Assembly: GCA_040219275.1 (NCBI GenBank)
Contig: JAVJSU010000039.1
Span: 124,001 to 188,000, forward strand
Length of the DNA stretch: 64,000 nucleotides
Direction of reading: 5' to 3'
Origin: JAVJSU01 sp040219275
GTDB taxonomy: Bacteria > Chloroflexota > Anaerolineae > Aggregatilineales > Phototrophicaceae
The notes under the pieces: model-generated
Told to the model about the DNA's origin: nothing
Databases searched by the model: none
What the model saw: only the letters and a program-made list of their open reading frames with translations
Translations under genes and position numbers: made by a program
Shown: one piece after another, positions 34,760-44,193 of the stretch
Layout of the letters: each line of letters opens with the position of its first letter
Numbering within the stretch: the stretch's first letter is position 1

Positions 34760-37540
34760 ATGACATCCCAAGAGTTTCACGGTCCTAACGAGGGGTACGT
34801 CCTCGAATTATATGAACAATATTTACAATCACCGGACTCTGTAGACGCACACACCAGACAATTCTTCCGATCATGGTCACCGCCTGCCAGTAATGGCGCG
34901 GGAGAAAGTCATGCGATTGCACAGGCAGTTGCCACCGGCATTGACCAGCAGAAAATTGTCGGCGCAGTCAGCCTGGCACAGTCCATCCGCCAATTCGGGC
35001 ATCTCGCCGCCAAACTAGATCCGCTTGGCTATCCATCGCCGGGTGATCCAGAATTGACGTTAGAATCACATGGTCTCACCGAAGATGATTTGCGCCAACT
35101 CCCTGCTAATATCGTGGGCGGCGCAGTTGTAGAAAATTCAACAAATGCGCTGGAAGCCATCAACACACTGAGAGAAATCTATTGCGGGTCGATTGGCATT
35201 GACAATGACCATATCCGCATTCCAGAAGAACGGCAATGGCTACGGGAAGCCATCGAATCACGCCGTTATCGCTTCTCGCCGGAGCAATCCGTTCCTCTAT
35301 TAGAACGCCTGACGCAGATCGAAGCCTTCGAGCATTTCTTACAGCGCAGTTTCCCGACGAAGTATCGCTTCTCCATCGAAGGTCTGGATATGATGGTGCC
35401 GATGCTCGACGAAATTATCGAACATGCGGCAAACACGGGCATGTCCACCATCGCCATTGGCATGGCGCATCGCGGACGATTGAACATCCTCGCGCATATC
35501 ATGAACAAATCTTATGAGCAGATTCTTGCCGATTTTAAAGACCCGCTCATGCTTCAAGAACGCCAACAGGCTATCGGCTGGACAGTCGGTGACGTGAAAT
35601 ATCACAAAGGCGTGGTTAGACAGGTCAATGACGGGCAATACTCCACCCCACTAACCGTCACCATGCCGCCAAATCCAAGCCATCTGGAGCAGATTAATCC
35701 GGTAGCAGTCGGGATGGCACGGGCGGCAGGTACAAAAGTCGATCATCGTGGCGCACCGATTTTCAATCCTGATTTGACGATGCAAATTCTCATTCATGGC
35801 GATGCCGCTTTTACCGGACAGGGCATTATTTCTGAGACGTTCAATTTATCCCGTGTGCCGGGCTATTGGACGGGCGGTACATTGCACATCATCGCCAACA
35901 ATCAAATTGGCTTCACCACACTTCCATCTGATGGGCGCAGTACCCTATACGCGAGTGATCTAGCGAAGGGCTTTAAGGTGCCGATTGTGCATGTGAATGC
36001 AGACGATCCCGCCGCCTGTATTGAAGTTGCCCGCCTTGCCTTTGCCTATCAAGATGTCTTCGAGAAGGATTTTGTGATTGACCTCGTGGGCTATCGTCGC
36101 TACGGTCATAATGAATTGGATGAACCGGGTTTTACCCAGCCAAAGATGTACGAAGTCGTCCGCGATCACGACACGGTGCGTACCCTCTGGGCAGAAAAAT
36201 TGCAGAGTGATGGTCTAATTGACGCAGATAAACCACAGACGTTCCTCGATAAAATCAACACTGTCTTACAAACCGCGCTCGATAAAGAACCTGATGAAGA
36301 AGAACTGATTGACCTTAAACAGGAAGAGCCACCGCAAGGTATGGCACGTGCAACTGTAACAGCAGTCAGTGATGACCGCCTGACCGCGATTAACGATTCG
36401 CTTGAAAATTTGATAGACGGTTTCAATTTCTATTCGAAACGTCTGGAAAATACGCTGAAAGCACGACGCACCGCAATGCGCGAAAACGAAAAGCCGATGA
36501 TTGATTGGGCGACTGCGGAAGAACTCGCGTTCGCCACCATCCTTGAAGACGGCATCGCCATCCGCATGACGGGGCAAGATTGTGAGCGCGGCACGTTTAG
36601 CCATCGCCACGCCGTTTTGCACGATTCCGAAACCGGAGAAATCTTTACGCCATTGCAAGCCTTGCCGCAAGCAAAAGCCGCTTTCGAGATTCACAACAGC
36701 CCACTTTCAGAAGCGGCAGTCGTTGGTTTTGAATACGGGTATAACGTACAGGAACCGGGACGCTTGGTGCTCTGGGAAGCGCAATATGGCGATTTCGTCA
36801 ACGGCGCACAGACGTTTATTGACGAATTTTTGCTCTCTGCCCGTGAAAAATGGGGACAAACACCGTCGCTAGTGATGCTCCTCCCACATGGACACGAAGG
36901 CGCAGGTCCTGACCACACCAGCGGACGCTTGGAGCGTTTCCTGCAATTGGCGGCGAAAACCAATGTACGAATCGCCAATGCAACCACCTCGGCACAGTAT
37001 TATCATTTGCTACGCCGTCAGGCACTCTTATTAGAAACCGATCCCCTACCCTTGATCGTCATGGCACCAAAGAGTTTGCTACGCAACGCAGATGTTTTCT
37101 CCAAACCGGAGGAGTTTATCAACGGCAAGTGGCAACCTGTCATTGATGATGCACAGGCAGACCCCGACATCGTTGATCGGCTTGTGTTCTGTAGTGGGAA
37201 GTTCTATCTTGACCTTGTGAACAGTGAATATCGGGAAAAACACCCTGAAGTTGCCATTGTTCGTATCGAGCAACTTTACCCGTTCCCCGGTCAGGACATT
37301 CGCCCGATTGTGGCGAAGTACAAAAACGTAAAACAGATTGTCTGGGCACAGGAAGAACCGAAAAACATGGGTGCGTGGGAATTTATGGGCTACCGCATCA
37401 AGAAATTGGTTGGCATGGGGATTCCGGTGAATTATGTGGGTCGTCGACGCAGTGCCACCCCTGCTGAAGGATCAAAAACCGCGCATACGGTCAATCAATC
37501 CATGATTACCGAATACGCATTTACATGGAAATTCGAGTAA
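34760..37540 (+). CDS. sucA: 2-oxoglutarate dehydrogenase E1 component
   Basis: A 926-residue thiamine-diphosphate enzyme that decarboxylates 2-oxoglutarate in the TCA cycle and loads the succinyl group on E2. The ATG at 34760 gives the normal N-terminal segment (EGYVLELYEQYLQSPDSVDA). An in-frame GTG farther up would add 31 residues with no resemblance. Core motifs: IGMAHRGRLNILAHI, the ThDP-binding IHGDAAFTGQGIISETFNLS, NNQIGFTT, and VDLVGYRRYGHNELDEP. The C-terminal transketolase-like half ends IVWAQEEPKNMGAW. Length is typical. The E2 gene starts 28 bp downstream; the E3 gene is not here, but a Lpd-like gene lies at 50432. Confidence 0.96.
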   Translation: MTSQEFHGPNEGYVLELYEQYLQSPDSVDAHTRQFFRSWSPPASNGAGESHAIAQAVATGIDQQKIVGAVSLAQSIRQFGHLAAKLDPLGYPSPGDPELTLESHGLTEDDLRQLPANIVGGAVVENSTNALEAINTLREIYCGSIGIDNDHIRIPEERQWLREAIESRRYRFSPEQSVPLLERLTQIEAFEHFLQRSFPTKYRFSIEGLDMMVPMLDEIIEHAANTGMSTIAIGMAHRGRLNILAHIMNKSYEQILADFKDPLMLQERQQAIGWTVGDVKYHKGVVRQVNDGQYSTPLTVTMPPNPSHLEQINPVAVGMARAAGTKVDHRGAPIFNPDLTMQILIHGDAAFTGQGIISETFNLSRVPGYWTGGTLHIIANNQIGFTTLPSDGRSTLYASDLAKGFKVPIVHVNADDPAACIEVARLAFAYQDVFEKDFVIDLVGYRRYGHNELDEPGFTQPKMYEVVRDHDTVRTLWAEKLQSDGLIDADKPQTFLDKINTVLQTALDKEPDEEELIDLKQEEPPQGMARATVTAVSDDRLTAINDSLENLIDGFNFYSKRLENTLKARRTAMRENEKPMIDWATAEELAFATILEDGIAIRMTGQDCERGTFSHRHAVLHDSETGEIFTPLQALPQAKAAFEIHNSPLSEAAVVGFEYGYNVQEPGRLVLWEAQYGDFVNGAQTFIDEFLLSAREKWGQTPSLVMLLPHGHEGAGPDHTSGRLERFLQLAAKTNVRIANATTSAQYYHLLRRQALLLETDPLPLIVMAPKSLLRNADVFSKPEEFINGKWQPVIDDAQADPDIVDRLVFCSGKFYLDLVNSEYREKHPEVAIVRIEQLYPFPGQDIRPIVAKYKNVKQIVWAQEEPKNMGAWEFMGYRIKKLVGMGIPVNYVGRRRSATPAEGSKTAHTVNQSMITEYAFTWKFE

Positions 37541-37568
37541 GGCTTACAAAACGGGAGAAACACAACTT

Positions 37569-38789
37569 ATGCCGTCGAATATTGTCGTACCTGAATTAAG
37601 CGAATCCGTCGTAGAAGCAACGGTTTCAGAATGGCTAAAAAAAGCGGGCGACGCGGTAGAAGCGGGTGAAGCCGTCGTCGTATTAGAGACGGATAAAGTC
37701 TCCGTAGAAGTCACTGCCGACATAGCCGGCGTGCTCGCCAGTATCGCGCATGAAGAAGGCGCAGATGTAACCCCCGGCGATGTGCTCGGCGTGATTGATG
37801 GCGATGCCTCTGCCGCGCCACCCGCTCCGAAAAAAGAAGAAGCACCAGCAACGCAAGCATCTACGCCAGCGGTTGCGGAAGCGTCTTCCGGTGGAGCCGC
37901 CGCTACGCCCGTCGCACAACGAGTCGCCGCCGCGCACAACGTCGATATTGCACAGGTGAATGCCAGCAGTGGCAAAGTGACGAAAGCGGATGTCGAGAGC
38001 TTCATCAGCGACAGCCAAAAAACAGCACCAGTCGCAAAACCAGCGCCACAGCCCGCCGCAAGTGCCAATGGGGCGACTCCGGCAGACCCGCGTGGAGAAG
38101 AACGCATCCGCATGACGCGTCGTCGTCAGACCATTGCCCGTCGCCTTGTGGAAGCGCAGAGTGTCGCCGCAATGCTCACGACCTTCAATGAAGTTGACAT
38201 GCAACCGTTGATGGAATTCCGTTCACGGCACAAAGAATCCTTCAAGGAAAAATATGGCGTTAGCCTCGGCTTAAGCTCATTTTTCGTCAAGGCATCAATC
38301 GGCGCGTTGAAGGCGTTCCCGTATGTAAATGGCGAAATTCAAGATAAAGAAATCGTTCTGAAGCACTTCTATGACATCGGTATTGCCATCGGAGCGGAAG
38401 AAGGGTTGGTCGTTCCAGTTTTGCGTGACGCGGATCGCATGTCATTTGCGGAAATCGAGTCTCAGATTCGTGCCTACGCCAAGCAAAGTCAGGAAGGCAA
38501 GCTCGCCGTCGAGTCTCTGATGGGCGGTACATTTACAATAACCAATGGCGGGGTATTCGGCTCCATGATGAGTACGCCGATCCTTAATCCGCCGCAGGTT
38601 GGTATTTTGGGTCTACACGGCATTAAAGATCGTCCAGTGGTGGTGGATGGCGAAATCGTCATTCGCCCGATGATGTATCTTGCCCTGACCTACGATCATC
38701 GTATTGTGGACGGACGAGAAGCCGTGCAATTCCTCGTCAAAGTCAAAGACTTGATCGAAGACCCCGAACGCCTCTTAATCGAAGGCTAG
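37569..38789 (+). CDS. sucB: 2-oxoglutarate dehydrogenase E2 (dihydrolipoyl succinyltransferase)
   Basis: A 406-residue E2. One N-terminal lipoyl domain (1-78) has the lipoylated Lys43 in LETDKVSVEV. An Ala/Pro-rich linker leads to the E1/E3-binding domain (TPVAQRVAAAHNVDIAQVN), a second linker, and a catalytic domain with FTITNGGVFGSMMSTPI and the active-site TYDHRIVDGREA (His377, Asp381). It directly follows sucA. A strong hairpin at 38810-38840 ends the unit. E3 would have to be supplied by another lipoamide dehydrogenase. Confidence 0.96.
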   Translation: MPSNIVVPELSESVVEATVSEWLKKAGDAVEAGEAVVVLETDKVSVEVTADIAGVLASIAHEEGADVTPGDVLGVIDGDASAAPPAPKKEEAPATQASTPAVAEASSGGAAATPVAQRVAAAHNVDIAQVNASSGKVTKADVESFISDSQKTAPVAKPAPQPAASANGATPADPRGEERIRMTRRRQTIARRLVEAQSVAAMLTTFNEVDMQPLMEFRSRHKESFKEKYGVSLGLSSFFVKASIGALKAFPYVNGEIQDKEIVLKHFYDIGIAIGAEEGLVVPVLRDADRMSFAEIESQIRAYAKQSQEGKLAVESLMGGTFTITNGGVFGSMMSTPILNPPQVGILGLHGIKDRPVVVDGEIVIRPMMYLALTYDHRIVDGREAVQFLVKVKDLIEDPERLLIEG

Positions 38790-38809
38790 TTTGAAAACTC
38801 CATAAAACA

Positions 38810-38843
38810 AAAGAGGCATGGCGCGAAGTCATGCCTCTTTTTA
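38810..38843. terminator. strong terminator after sucAB
   Basis: AAAGAGGCATG (38810-38820) and CATGCCTCTTT (38830-38840) form a perfect 11-bp stem with a 9-nt loop, followed by TTATTT on the plus strand. An A-run precedes the stem, so it also works in reverse for the convergent exporter gene ending at 38902. Confidence 0.85.
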
Positions 38844-38901
38844 TTTCGATTTACAGAAGTACGAGCGCAAATATTGTTATGTGAGAGTTAAGTGTCCCAT
38901 C

Positions 38902-40770
38902 TCACGAGGCACTGTGCTCTTTCAGGGCAGTTTCTGAATGAACTTTGGCAACTTCCAGACCCACTTCTTCAAATTGACGGCGATAAAGTTCCGCATACAC
39001 GCCACCAAGCGTCAACAGTTCTTCGTGCGTGCCATCTTCAACCACCTGCCCCGCTTTCATCACCAGAATCCGGTCTGCATCGCGCACGGTACTCAAGCGA
39101 TGGGCGATAATCAGGCTGGTACGATTCTTGAGGATGTGCTCCAGCCCCTCTTGAATGTACTTTTCCGTTTCCGTGTCGATGTTGCTTGTCGCCTCATCGA
39201 GGACAAGAATGCTATGGGGATTGTGGATGAGCGCACGCGCTAATGCCAAAAGTTGCCGTTCACCTTCGGAAAGATTCGCGCCGCCGGGGAGCAATTGATA
39301 ATCATACTGATCCGGCAATCGCTCAATAAAGCGAGAGGCACGCGCCACCTGTGCGGCAGATACCATACGTTCATAGGTAACAGTTTTATCAAATAACATC
39401 AGATTTTCAGCAATCGTGCCATGAAAGCAATACGGGCTTTGTGGAACAACCATCACACAACGTCGCAAATCATCCAGAGTCATATCGCGCACATCCACGC
39501 CGTCAATCATCACGCGCCCTTCGTTCACGTCATAGAAACGTGCGAGTAAACCCGCCAGCGAGGTCTTGCCTGCGCCTGTCGCCCCAACAATCGCCACCCG
39601 CTGACCCGCCAGAATTTCCAGCGAAACACCCCGCAGAACGGGCGTATTGTCCTCATATTCGAAATGCACATTATCCAGCGTAATGGCATGAGTGCGCGTG
39701 GTATCTAAGGTTGCAGGTTCAGCAGGATCAACAATCTGCGGTTCAACCTGTAGCATCCGTGCGATCCGCTCACCCGCAGATAACGCGGATTGAATCTGTG
39801 CGAATTGATCGGTCAACTGCAAAATCGGCTGGAAACTCCGTTGTGAATATTGAATGAATGACAGCAACATGCCTAACGTCGCCCATCCCGCCAGCACGCC
39901 TTCGCCGCCACCATAAAGCACCAGCGCCATTCCCACCGAAGTCATGAATTGCAAAAATGACGCATAAACGGTGAAGGAGTCGCGTAAATCCATCCGCGAT
40001 TGACGATATCGCGAGCTAATATCATCAAATTCTTCGGCGCTTATCATTTGTCGATTAAACAACTGAACGATCAACATGCCGTTAAATTGCTCATTCAAAA
40101 AGGCTTGATACTCGCCAATAATCCGGTGCATCCGGCTGGAAACTTCACGGATTTTGCCCCGAAAATAAATACTCGCCAGCAAAATAACTGGCATTACCGC
40201 CAGGCTAATCAACGCCAAACGCCAATTGAGCACCAGCATTACGCCGATAATACCTATCAACGTCACTAAATTTGTCGCGATGATGACGATACTTGTAGAC
40301 AACAATTCCGTCAGGGCTTCAATATCATTCGAAAGCCGTGCGACGATTAACCCCACCGGAGTCTTGTTGAAGAAGCGCATGTCCTGCTTGAGGATGTGCT
40401 CAAATAGTGCCTGACGCATCTCGACCAGCGCATCTTGCCCGACGGTCTGCAATAGATAAATCTGTCCGAAGCGCAACACGAACAATGCCGGAATTGAGGT
40501 AAAATACACAATAGCAATCGGGATAAGCCCCTGCATATCGCCATTTGTAATCGGTCCATCTACCGCAATCTGGATGAGATACGGCGGCAATAGTGATAAG
40601 CCTGTGACGATCAATAACATCACAAACACGGCGATCAACTGTCTCCAGAATGGAGCGACGAAACGCAACAGCATGAAAATCAAATATCGATCAGAAAGAT
40701 CTTCACTCTGCTGACGAAATTCTTTATCAAGTTCCTGTTTTTCCCAGCGGTCATCACTCACTGATCGCAT
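38902..40770 (-). CDS. ABC exporter half-transporter (consensus Walker B, degenerate signature)
   Basis: A 622-residue half exporter: six membrane segments (about 40-330) then the ATPase. GGGGAGG six bases before the ATG at 40770 decides the start; the longer frame overlaps the upstream gene and has no such site. Walker A GATGAGKTS; signature NLSEGERQLLALARAL (LSEGE rather than LSGGQ); Walker B ILVLDEATSNID with the catalytic Glu; H-loop LIIAHRLSTV. Its start overlaps the end of the neighbouring half exporter by 17 bp. The two complement each other's degenerate motifs, so they almost certainly form a heterodimer. The substrate (drug, lipid or peptide) is unknown. Confidence 0.93.
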   Translation of the reverse strand: MRSVSDDRWEKQELDKEFRQQSEDLSDRYLIFMLLRFVAPFWRQLIAVFVMLLIVTGLSLLPPYLIQIAVDGPITNGDMQGLIPIAIVYFTSIPALFVLRFGQIYLLQTVGQDALVEMRQALFEHILKQDMRFFNKTPVGLIVARLSNDIEALTELLSTSIVIIATNLVTLIGIIGVMLVLNWRLALISLAVMPVILLASIYFRGKIREVSSRMHRIIGEYQAFLNEQFNGMLIVQLFNRQMISAEEFDDISSRYRQSRMDLRDSFTVYASFLQFMTSVGMALVLYGGGEGVLAGWATLGMLLSFIQYSQRSFQPILQLTDQFAQIQSALSAGERIARMLQVEPQIVDPAEPATLDTTRTHAITLDNVHFEYEDNTPVLRGVSLEILAGQRVAIVGATGAGKTSLAGLLARFYDVNEGRVMIDGVDVRDMTLDDLRRCVMVVPQSPYCFHGTIAENLMLFDKTVTYERMVSAAQVARASRFIERLPDQYDYQLLPGGANLSEGERQLLALARALIHNPHSILVLDEATSNIDTETEKYIQEGLEHILKNRTSLIIAHRLSTVRDADRILVMKAGQVVEDGTHEELLTLGGVYAELYRRQFEEVGLEVAKVHSETALKEHSAS

Positions 40771-42562
40771 GTCCAACCTCCCCAATATTTTCAATATCAA
40801 TTTCTGTGGAGAGTTCACGCTGAACCATACTCGCGTACAAACCGCCCTTTTCAACTAAGTCTTTGTGCGTACCTTCTTCGGTCAGTGTGCCGTAATCAAG
40901 CACATAGATATAATCAGCATCTTTCACCGTTGCAATACGATGCGCGATGATAATACTCGTACGATTCTGTACAACATGGCGCAATTCGCCTAGTATATCG
41001 GCGGCTGTGTGGGTATCTACACTAGAAAGCGCGTCATCTAGCACCAGAATTGCCGAATTTCTCAGAATCGCACGGGCTATCGCCACACGTTGTTTTTGTC
41101 CGCCGGAGAGCATCACGCCTTTTTCCCCGACCAATGTATCCATCCCATGCGGGAGTTGCTCCAAATCATTGCTCACGCGTGAAATATGAATAGCACGATC
41201 CAATTCCTCGTCGGAAATTGTGTTTTTGGTCATACGTACGTTGCGATGCAAAGGCTGACTGAACAAAAATGTAGTCTGTGGCACATAGGCAATCGCGGCA
41301 CGTAAATCGTCTAGATCAAGATCACGGATGTCCTGCCCGTCCACAAGAATGCGCCCTTCAGTCGGATCATAAACACGCGCCAGCAAACTCACCAGCAAGG
41401 ATTTCCCACTGCCTGTAGGTCCAACCAGCGCAACAGTCGCACCTGCGGGAATCGTGAGGGAAATATTGTTTAATAAGCGCGCATCACCTAAATCTAGGCT
41501 GACGTTCTCAAATGTAATTTCGCCCTTTGGTTGGCTCAGGGGACTCGCATCCTGCTTACTGGCGATGGTCGCGTCTTGTAGTAAGGGAGTCAGACGATCC
41601 AGAACACCAAGCGTCTGCTGGTAGCGTTGATAGATCATCCCGACAATGAGCAAGGCATTACTAATTAAATTCAGGTAAATCAGGAACTGCGCGAAGTTAC
41701 CAATGGTCAGGTCACCATTCAGCGCCAGCACACCACCTGCTACCACGACTAATCCAGCAGTCGCCTCGCTAATTAAATTCGGGAGCATCCCAATCGGCTC
41801 GTTACGACGGCGGAAATACAGCCAGTCTTGCCGATATTGCATATTCTCTTCGCGGAATTTTGTGGCGGCTCCGTCTTCTTTACCGGAAGTTTTGACGGTC
41901 TGTACACCACTAACGACATCTTGCACAAATGCAGACATCACCCCTGCTTGATCCTGCACCTTCTCAAACACCGGACGCAAAACAATCCCGGCGCGTAGCT
42001 GGAAAAAAGTAGAAATGGCTAAGACCATAAAAACGAGGATCGTCAACGGTAAGCTGGTCATCCCCAGCAAAAAGAAGGTCACTATCAAGGTTGTTATCGC
42101 CACGCCGCCCCGTGTAAACGTCAGCGCCAGCAAACGCCAGATGGTTGTAATGTCGCTGTGCATACGGGAGATCAAATCGCCCGTCGGGTAACGATGATAA
42201 AAATCTTGTTCCAACGTCAACATATTGTCAAAGATTTTGATTTGAATATCGTAAGTTACAGAATATGCAACCGTACCGCTAAAATAGCGCTGACCAAAAA
42301 AGGCAACAACCGAAATCGCGCCAATAAAAATGAGCAGACCGATATCCGCGAGTAATTGATTCCGCGTGATGCCTTCGCCGACATTGTCGATGATAATTCC
42401 GATCAGGTACGGTGCGCCAGCACCTGCGAAGCCACCGAGAACACCGCTTAGAATAGACGCAATCGCCGCCCCGCGATGATGTTTGACGAATCCCCATAGC
42501 CAGTGCATATCTGCTTGAGGCACGGATACAGGTGTAGATTGCGTCGCTGTCTTAACAGCCAT
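40754..42562 (-). CDS. ABC exporter half-transporter (degenerate Walker B, canonical signature)
   Basis: A 602-residue half exporter, first gene of the pair. N-terminal 40 residues are cytoplasmic, then six membrane segments, then the ATPase. Walker A GPTGSGKSL, signature MLSGGQKQRVAIARAI (canonical), Walker B ILVLDDALSSVD in which Asp replaces the catalytic Glu, H-loop IIIAHRIATV. In a dimer with the 38902-40770 protein one ATP site is complete (its Glu plus this LSGGQ) and the other is degenerate, the arrangement of TM287/288- and BmrCD-type exporters. Preceded by a 235-bp gap facing the divergent serpin gene. Confidence 0.93.
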   Translation of the reverse strand: MAVKTATQSTPVSVPQADMHWLWGFVKHHRGAAIASILSGVLGGFAGAGAPYLIGIIIDNVGEGITRNQLLADIGLLIFIGAISVVAFFGQRYFSGTVAYSVTYDIQIKIFDNMLTLEQDFYHRYPTGDLISRMHSDITTIWRLLALTFTRGGVAITTLIVTFFLLGMTSLPLTILVFMVLAISTFFQLRAGIVLRPVFEKVQDQAGVMSAFVQDVVSGVQTVKTSGKEDGAATKFREENMQYRQDWLYFRRRNEPIGMLPNLISEATAGLVVVAGGVLALNGDLTIGNFAQFLIYLNLISNALLIVGMIYQRYQQTLGVLDRLTPLLQDATIASKQDASPLSQPKGEITFENVSLDLGDARLLNNISLTIPAGATVALVGPTGSGKSLLVSLLARVYDPTEGRILVDGQDIRDLDLDDLRAAIAYVPQTTFLFSQPLHRNVRMTKNTISDEELDRAIHISRVSNDLEQLPHGMDTLVGEKGVMLSGGQKQRVAIARAILRNSAILVLDDALSSVDTHTAADILGELRHVVQNRTSIIIAHRIATVKDADYIYVLDYGTLTEEGTHKDLVEKGGLYASMVQRELSTEIDIENIGEVGHAISE

Positions 42563-42712
42563 ATCGGGGTTTTCTCCTTAAGGGTCACCATAATTCGGGA
42601 ATAATATCGTAACAGGTGGTAAGACAACCAAGTAGACCCAATTAATAGTCTACTCAAATTGTAAAGGAACTTTTAGGGAACACTCATCTATGCTTAAATA
42701 GAGGTGGAACAT

Positions 42713-42730
42713 ACGTTAAAGTCTTAACGT
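42713..42730. promoter_or_regulatory. perfect dyad upstream of the serpin gene
   Basis: ACGTTAA (42713-42719) and TTAACGT (42724-42730) are exact complements around a 4-nt centre. It lies 68 bp before the serpin start and 151 bp before the divergent ABC exporter, so it could serve either. Nothing else stands out in the 235-bp gap 42563-42797. Confidence 0.4.
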
Positions 42731-42797
42731 TAGACAGAGTAAGATCGAGCAAGACCGATTACGACAACAAAAAAATATCCGGTAAGGAAGCTAAAAC

Positions 42798-44018
42798 ATG
42801 ACTATTCGTAGGAAGTTCGTATTGTTGCTGAGTTGTATGCTAATGCTAGCAACATATGGCGCACAGGCACAGGAAAATGAAATGCAACCGCTAGCAAATG
42901 ATAACACCGCCTTCGCATTTGATCTCTTTCAGGCAATCACCACCGAGAATGTTAACAACATCATCTTCTCGCCCTATAGCATTTCTCAAGCATTGGCGAT
43001 GGTCTATTCCGGCGCGAACGGCACAACCGCAGACCAGATGCGCGACGTGTTGAATTTCTCGCTCCCACAGGAAGATATTCCCGCCGCGTTCGGTGCATTA
43101 AATAGCGATATCACCGAACGAGAAGCCGTGCCGAATACCGACGGTCAACGGCTAGAAATTAATATCGCCAACGCGCTATGGGGGCAAATCGGCTTTCCAT
43201 TTTTGACAGGTTATGTCGATAATCTGAGCGTAAATTATGGCGCGGGGTTGCAATTTGCGGATTTTATCAACGCACCGGAACCAGCCCGCGAAGAAATTAA
43301 CGCATGGGTAGAAGATCAAACGGAAGATCGTATTCAGAACATCGTTCCTGCGGGCGCAATTACACCGCAAACACGGCTCGTACTCGCCAACGCCATCTAT
43401 TTCAACGCTTCATGGATGAACGCTTTTAGTGAACGCGGGACGCAGGACGCAGACTTTACCCTGCTTAATGGGGATGCCGTGACCGTCCCGATGATGAGCT
43501 TATCAGAACGTTTTCTGTATGGTGAGGGCGACGGCTATCAGGCACTTTCCCTCCCCTATCTCGGCAATGATATGGGCATGGTGGTTTTGCTTCCAACCGA
43601 CGGCGAATTTGAAACCTTTCAGCGCGACCTGACCGCCGAACGTTTTACGGAAATTATGCAGACTATGGGCGGACAGCAAGTGATGGTCAACATGCCACGC
43701 TTCGAGTATGAATACGACCTACAACTGTCGAGTATTCTGGCGAGCATGGGTATGTCCGATGCCTTCTCCGATAATGCAGATTTCTCCGGCATGGCGGAAG
43801 ACTCGCTATCAATTGACGAGGTGATTCATAAAGCCTTCATTGCAGTTGACGAAAACGGAACCGAAGCGGCGGCGGCAACCGTCATCACCATGAGAGCGAC
43901 TTCTGCCCCGACGGAAATCTTTGAGTTCCGCGCAGACAGTCCGTTCATTTACGCCATTTATGACCAGCTTACGGGCAGTGTACTCTTCCTCGGCAGGGTC
44001 ATGAATCCACTTGGTTAA
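42798..44018 (+). CDS. secreted serpin-family protein
   Basis: A 406-residue serpin with a signal peptide (MTIRRKFVLLLSCMLMLATY, predicted cut AQA/QENEM). Serpin core motifs are present: NIIFSPYSISQALAMVYSGA, LVLANAIYFNASW, and FEFRADSPFIYAIYD near the end. The hinge of the reactive loop (GTEAAAAT, residues 354-361) has the small residues needed for insertion into sheet A, so it is predicted to be inhibitory. By counting from the hinge, the scissile bond is near Thr368-Ser369, with Arg366 close by, so the protease target cannot be fixed. Serpins trap serine or cysteine proteases by a covalent suicide mechanism. They are rare in bacteria but known in some. The gene is monocistronic and ends at a hairpin. 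Confidence 0.95.
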   Translation: MTIRRKFVLLLSCMLMLATYGAQAQENEMQPLANDNTAFAFDLFQAITTENVNNIIFSPYSISQALAMVYSGANGTTADQMRDVLNFSLPQEDIPAAFGALNSDITEREAVPNTDGQRLEINIANALWGQIGFPFLTGYVDNLSVNYGAGLQFADFINAPEPAREEINAWVEDQTEDRIQNIVPAGAITPQTRLVLANAIYFNASWMNAFSERGTQDADFTLLNGDAVTVPMMSLSERFLYGEGDGYQALSLPYLGNDMGMVVLLPTDGEFETFQRDLTAERFTEIMQTMGGQQVMVNMPRFEYEYDLQLSSILASMGMSDAFSDNADFSGMAEDSLSIDEVIHKAFIAVDENGTEAAAATVITMRATSAPTEIFEFRADSPFIYAIYDQLTGSVLFLGRVMNPLG

Positions 44019-44035
44019 AGGCATCTAGCAAATCC

Positions 44036-44081
44036 AAAATGGGAGGGTGCGTCAACGGTTTCAATCAACCTTCCCATTTTT
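44036..44081 (+). terminator. terminator after the serpin gene
   Basis: AAAATGGGAGG (44036-44046) pairs with CCTTCCCATTTT (44069-44080) with one mismatch or wobble, a 22-nt loop and a T-run (ATTTTTAC), 18 bp after the serpin stop. Confidence 0.7.
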
Positions 44082-44193
44082 ACTACACTTTTGAATCACC
44101 TAACCATTTCATACCAGATGGCTTTGCGTCTTAACATAAGGGCGTTACTATTTTGGGACGTGTGACCAAATTTTATACGAAAAAGGATTCTTT

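Noticed and set aside
37544..38204. Long minus-strand frames of 189 and 173 residues with Ala/Ser/Thr- or Arg/Cys-rich translations
   Set aside because: They lie opposite the lipoyl domain and Ala/Pro linkers of sucB, whose codon pattern leaves open frames on the other strand.
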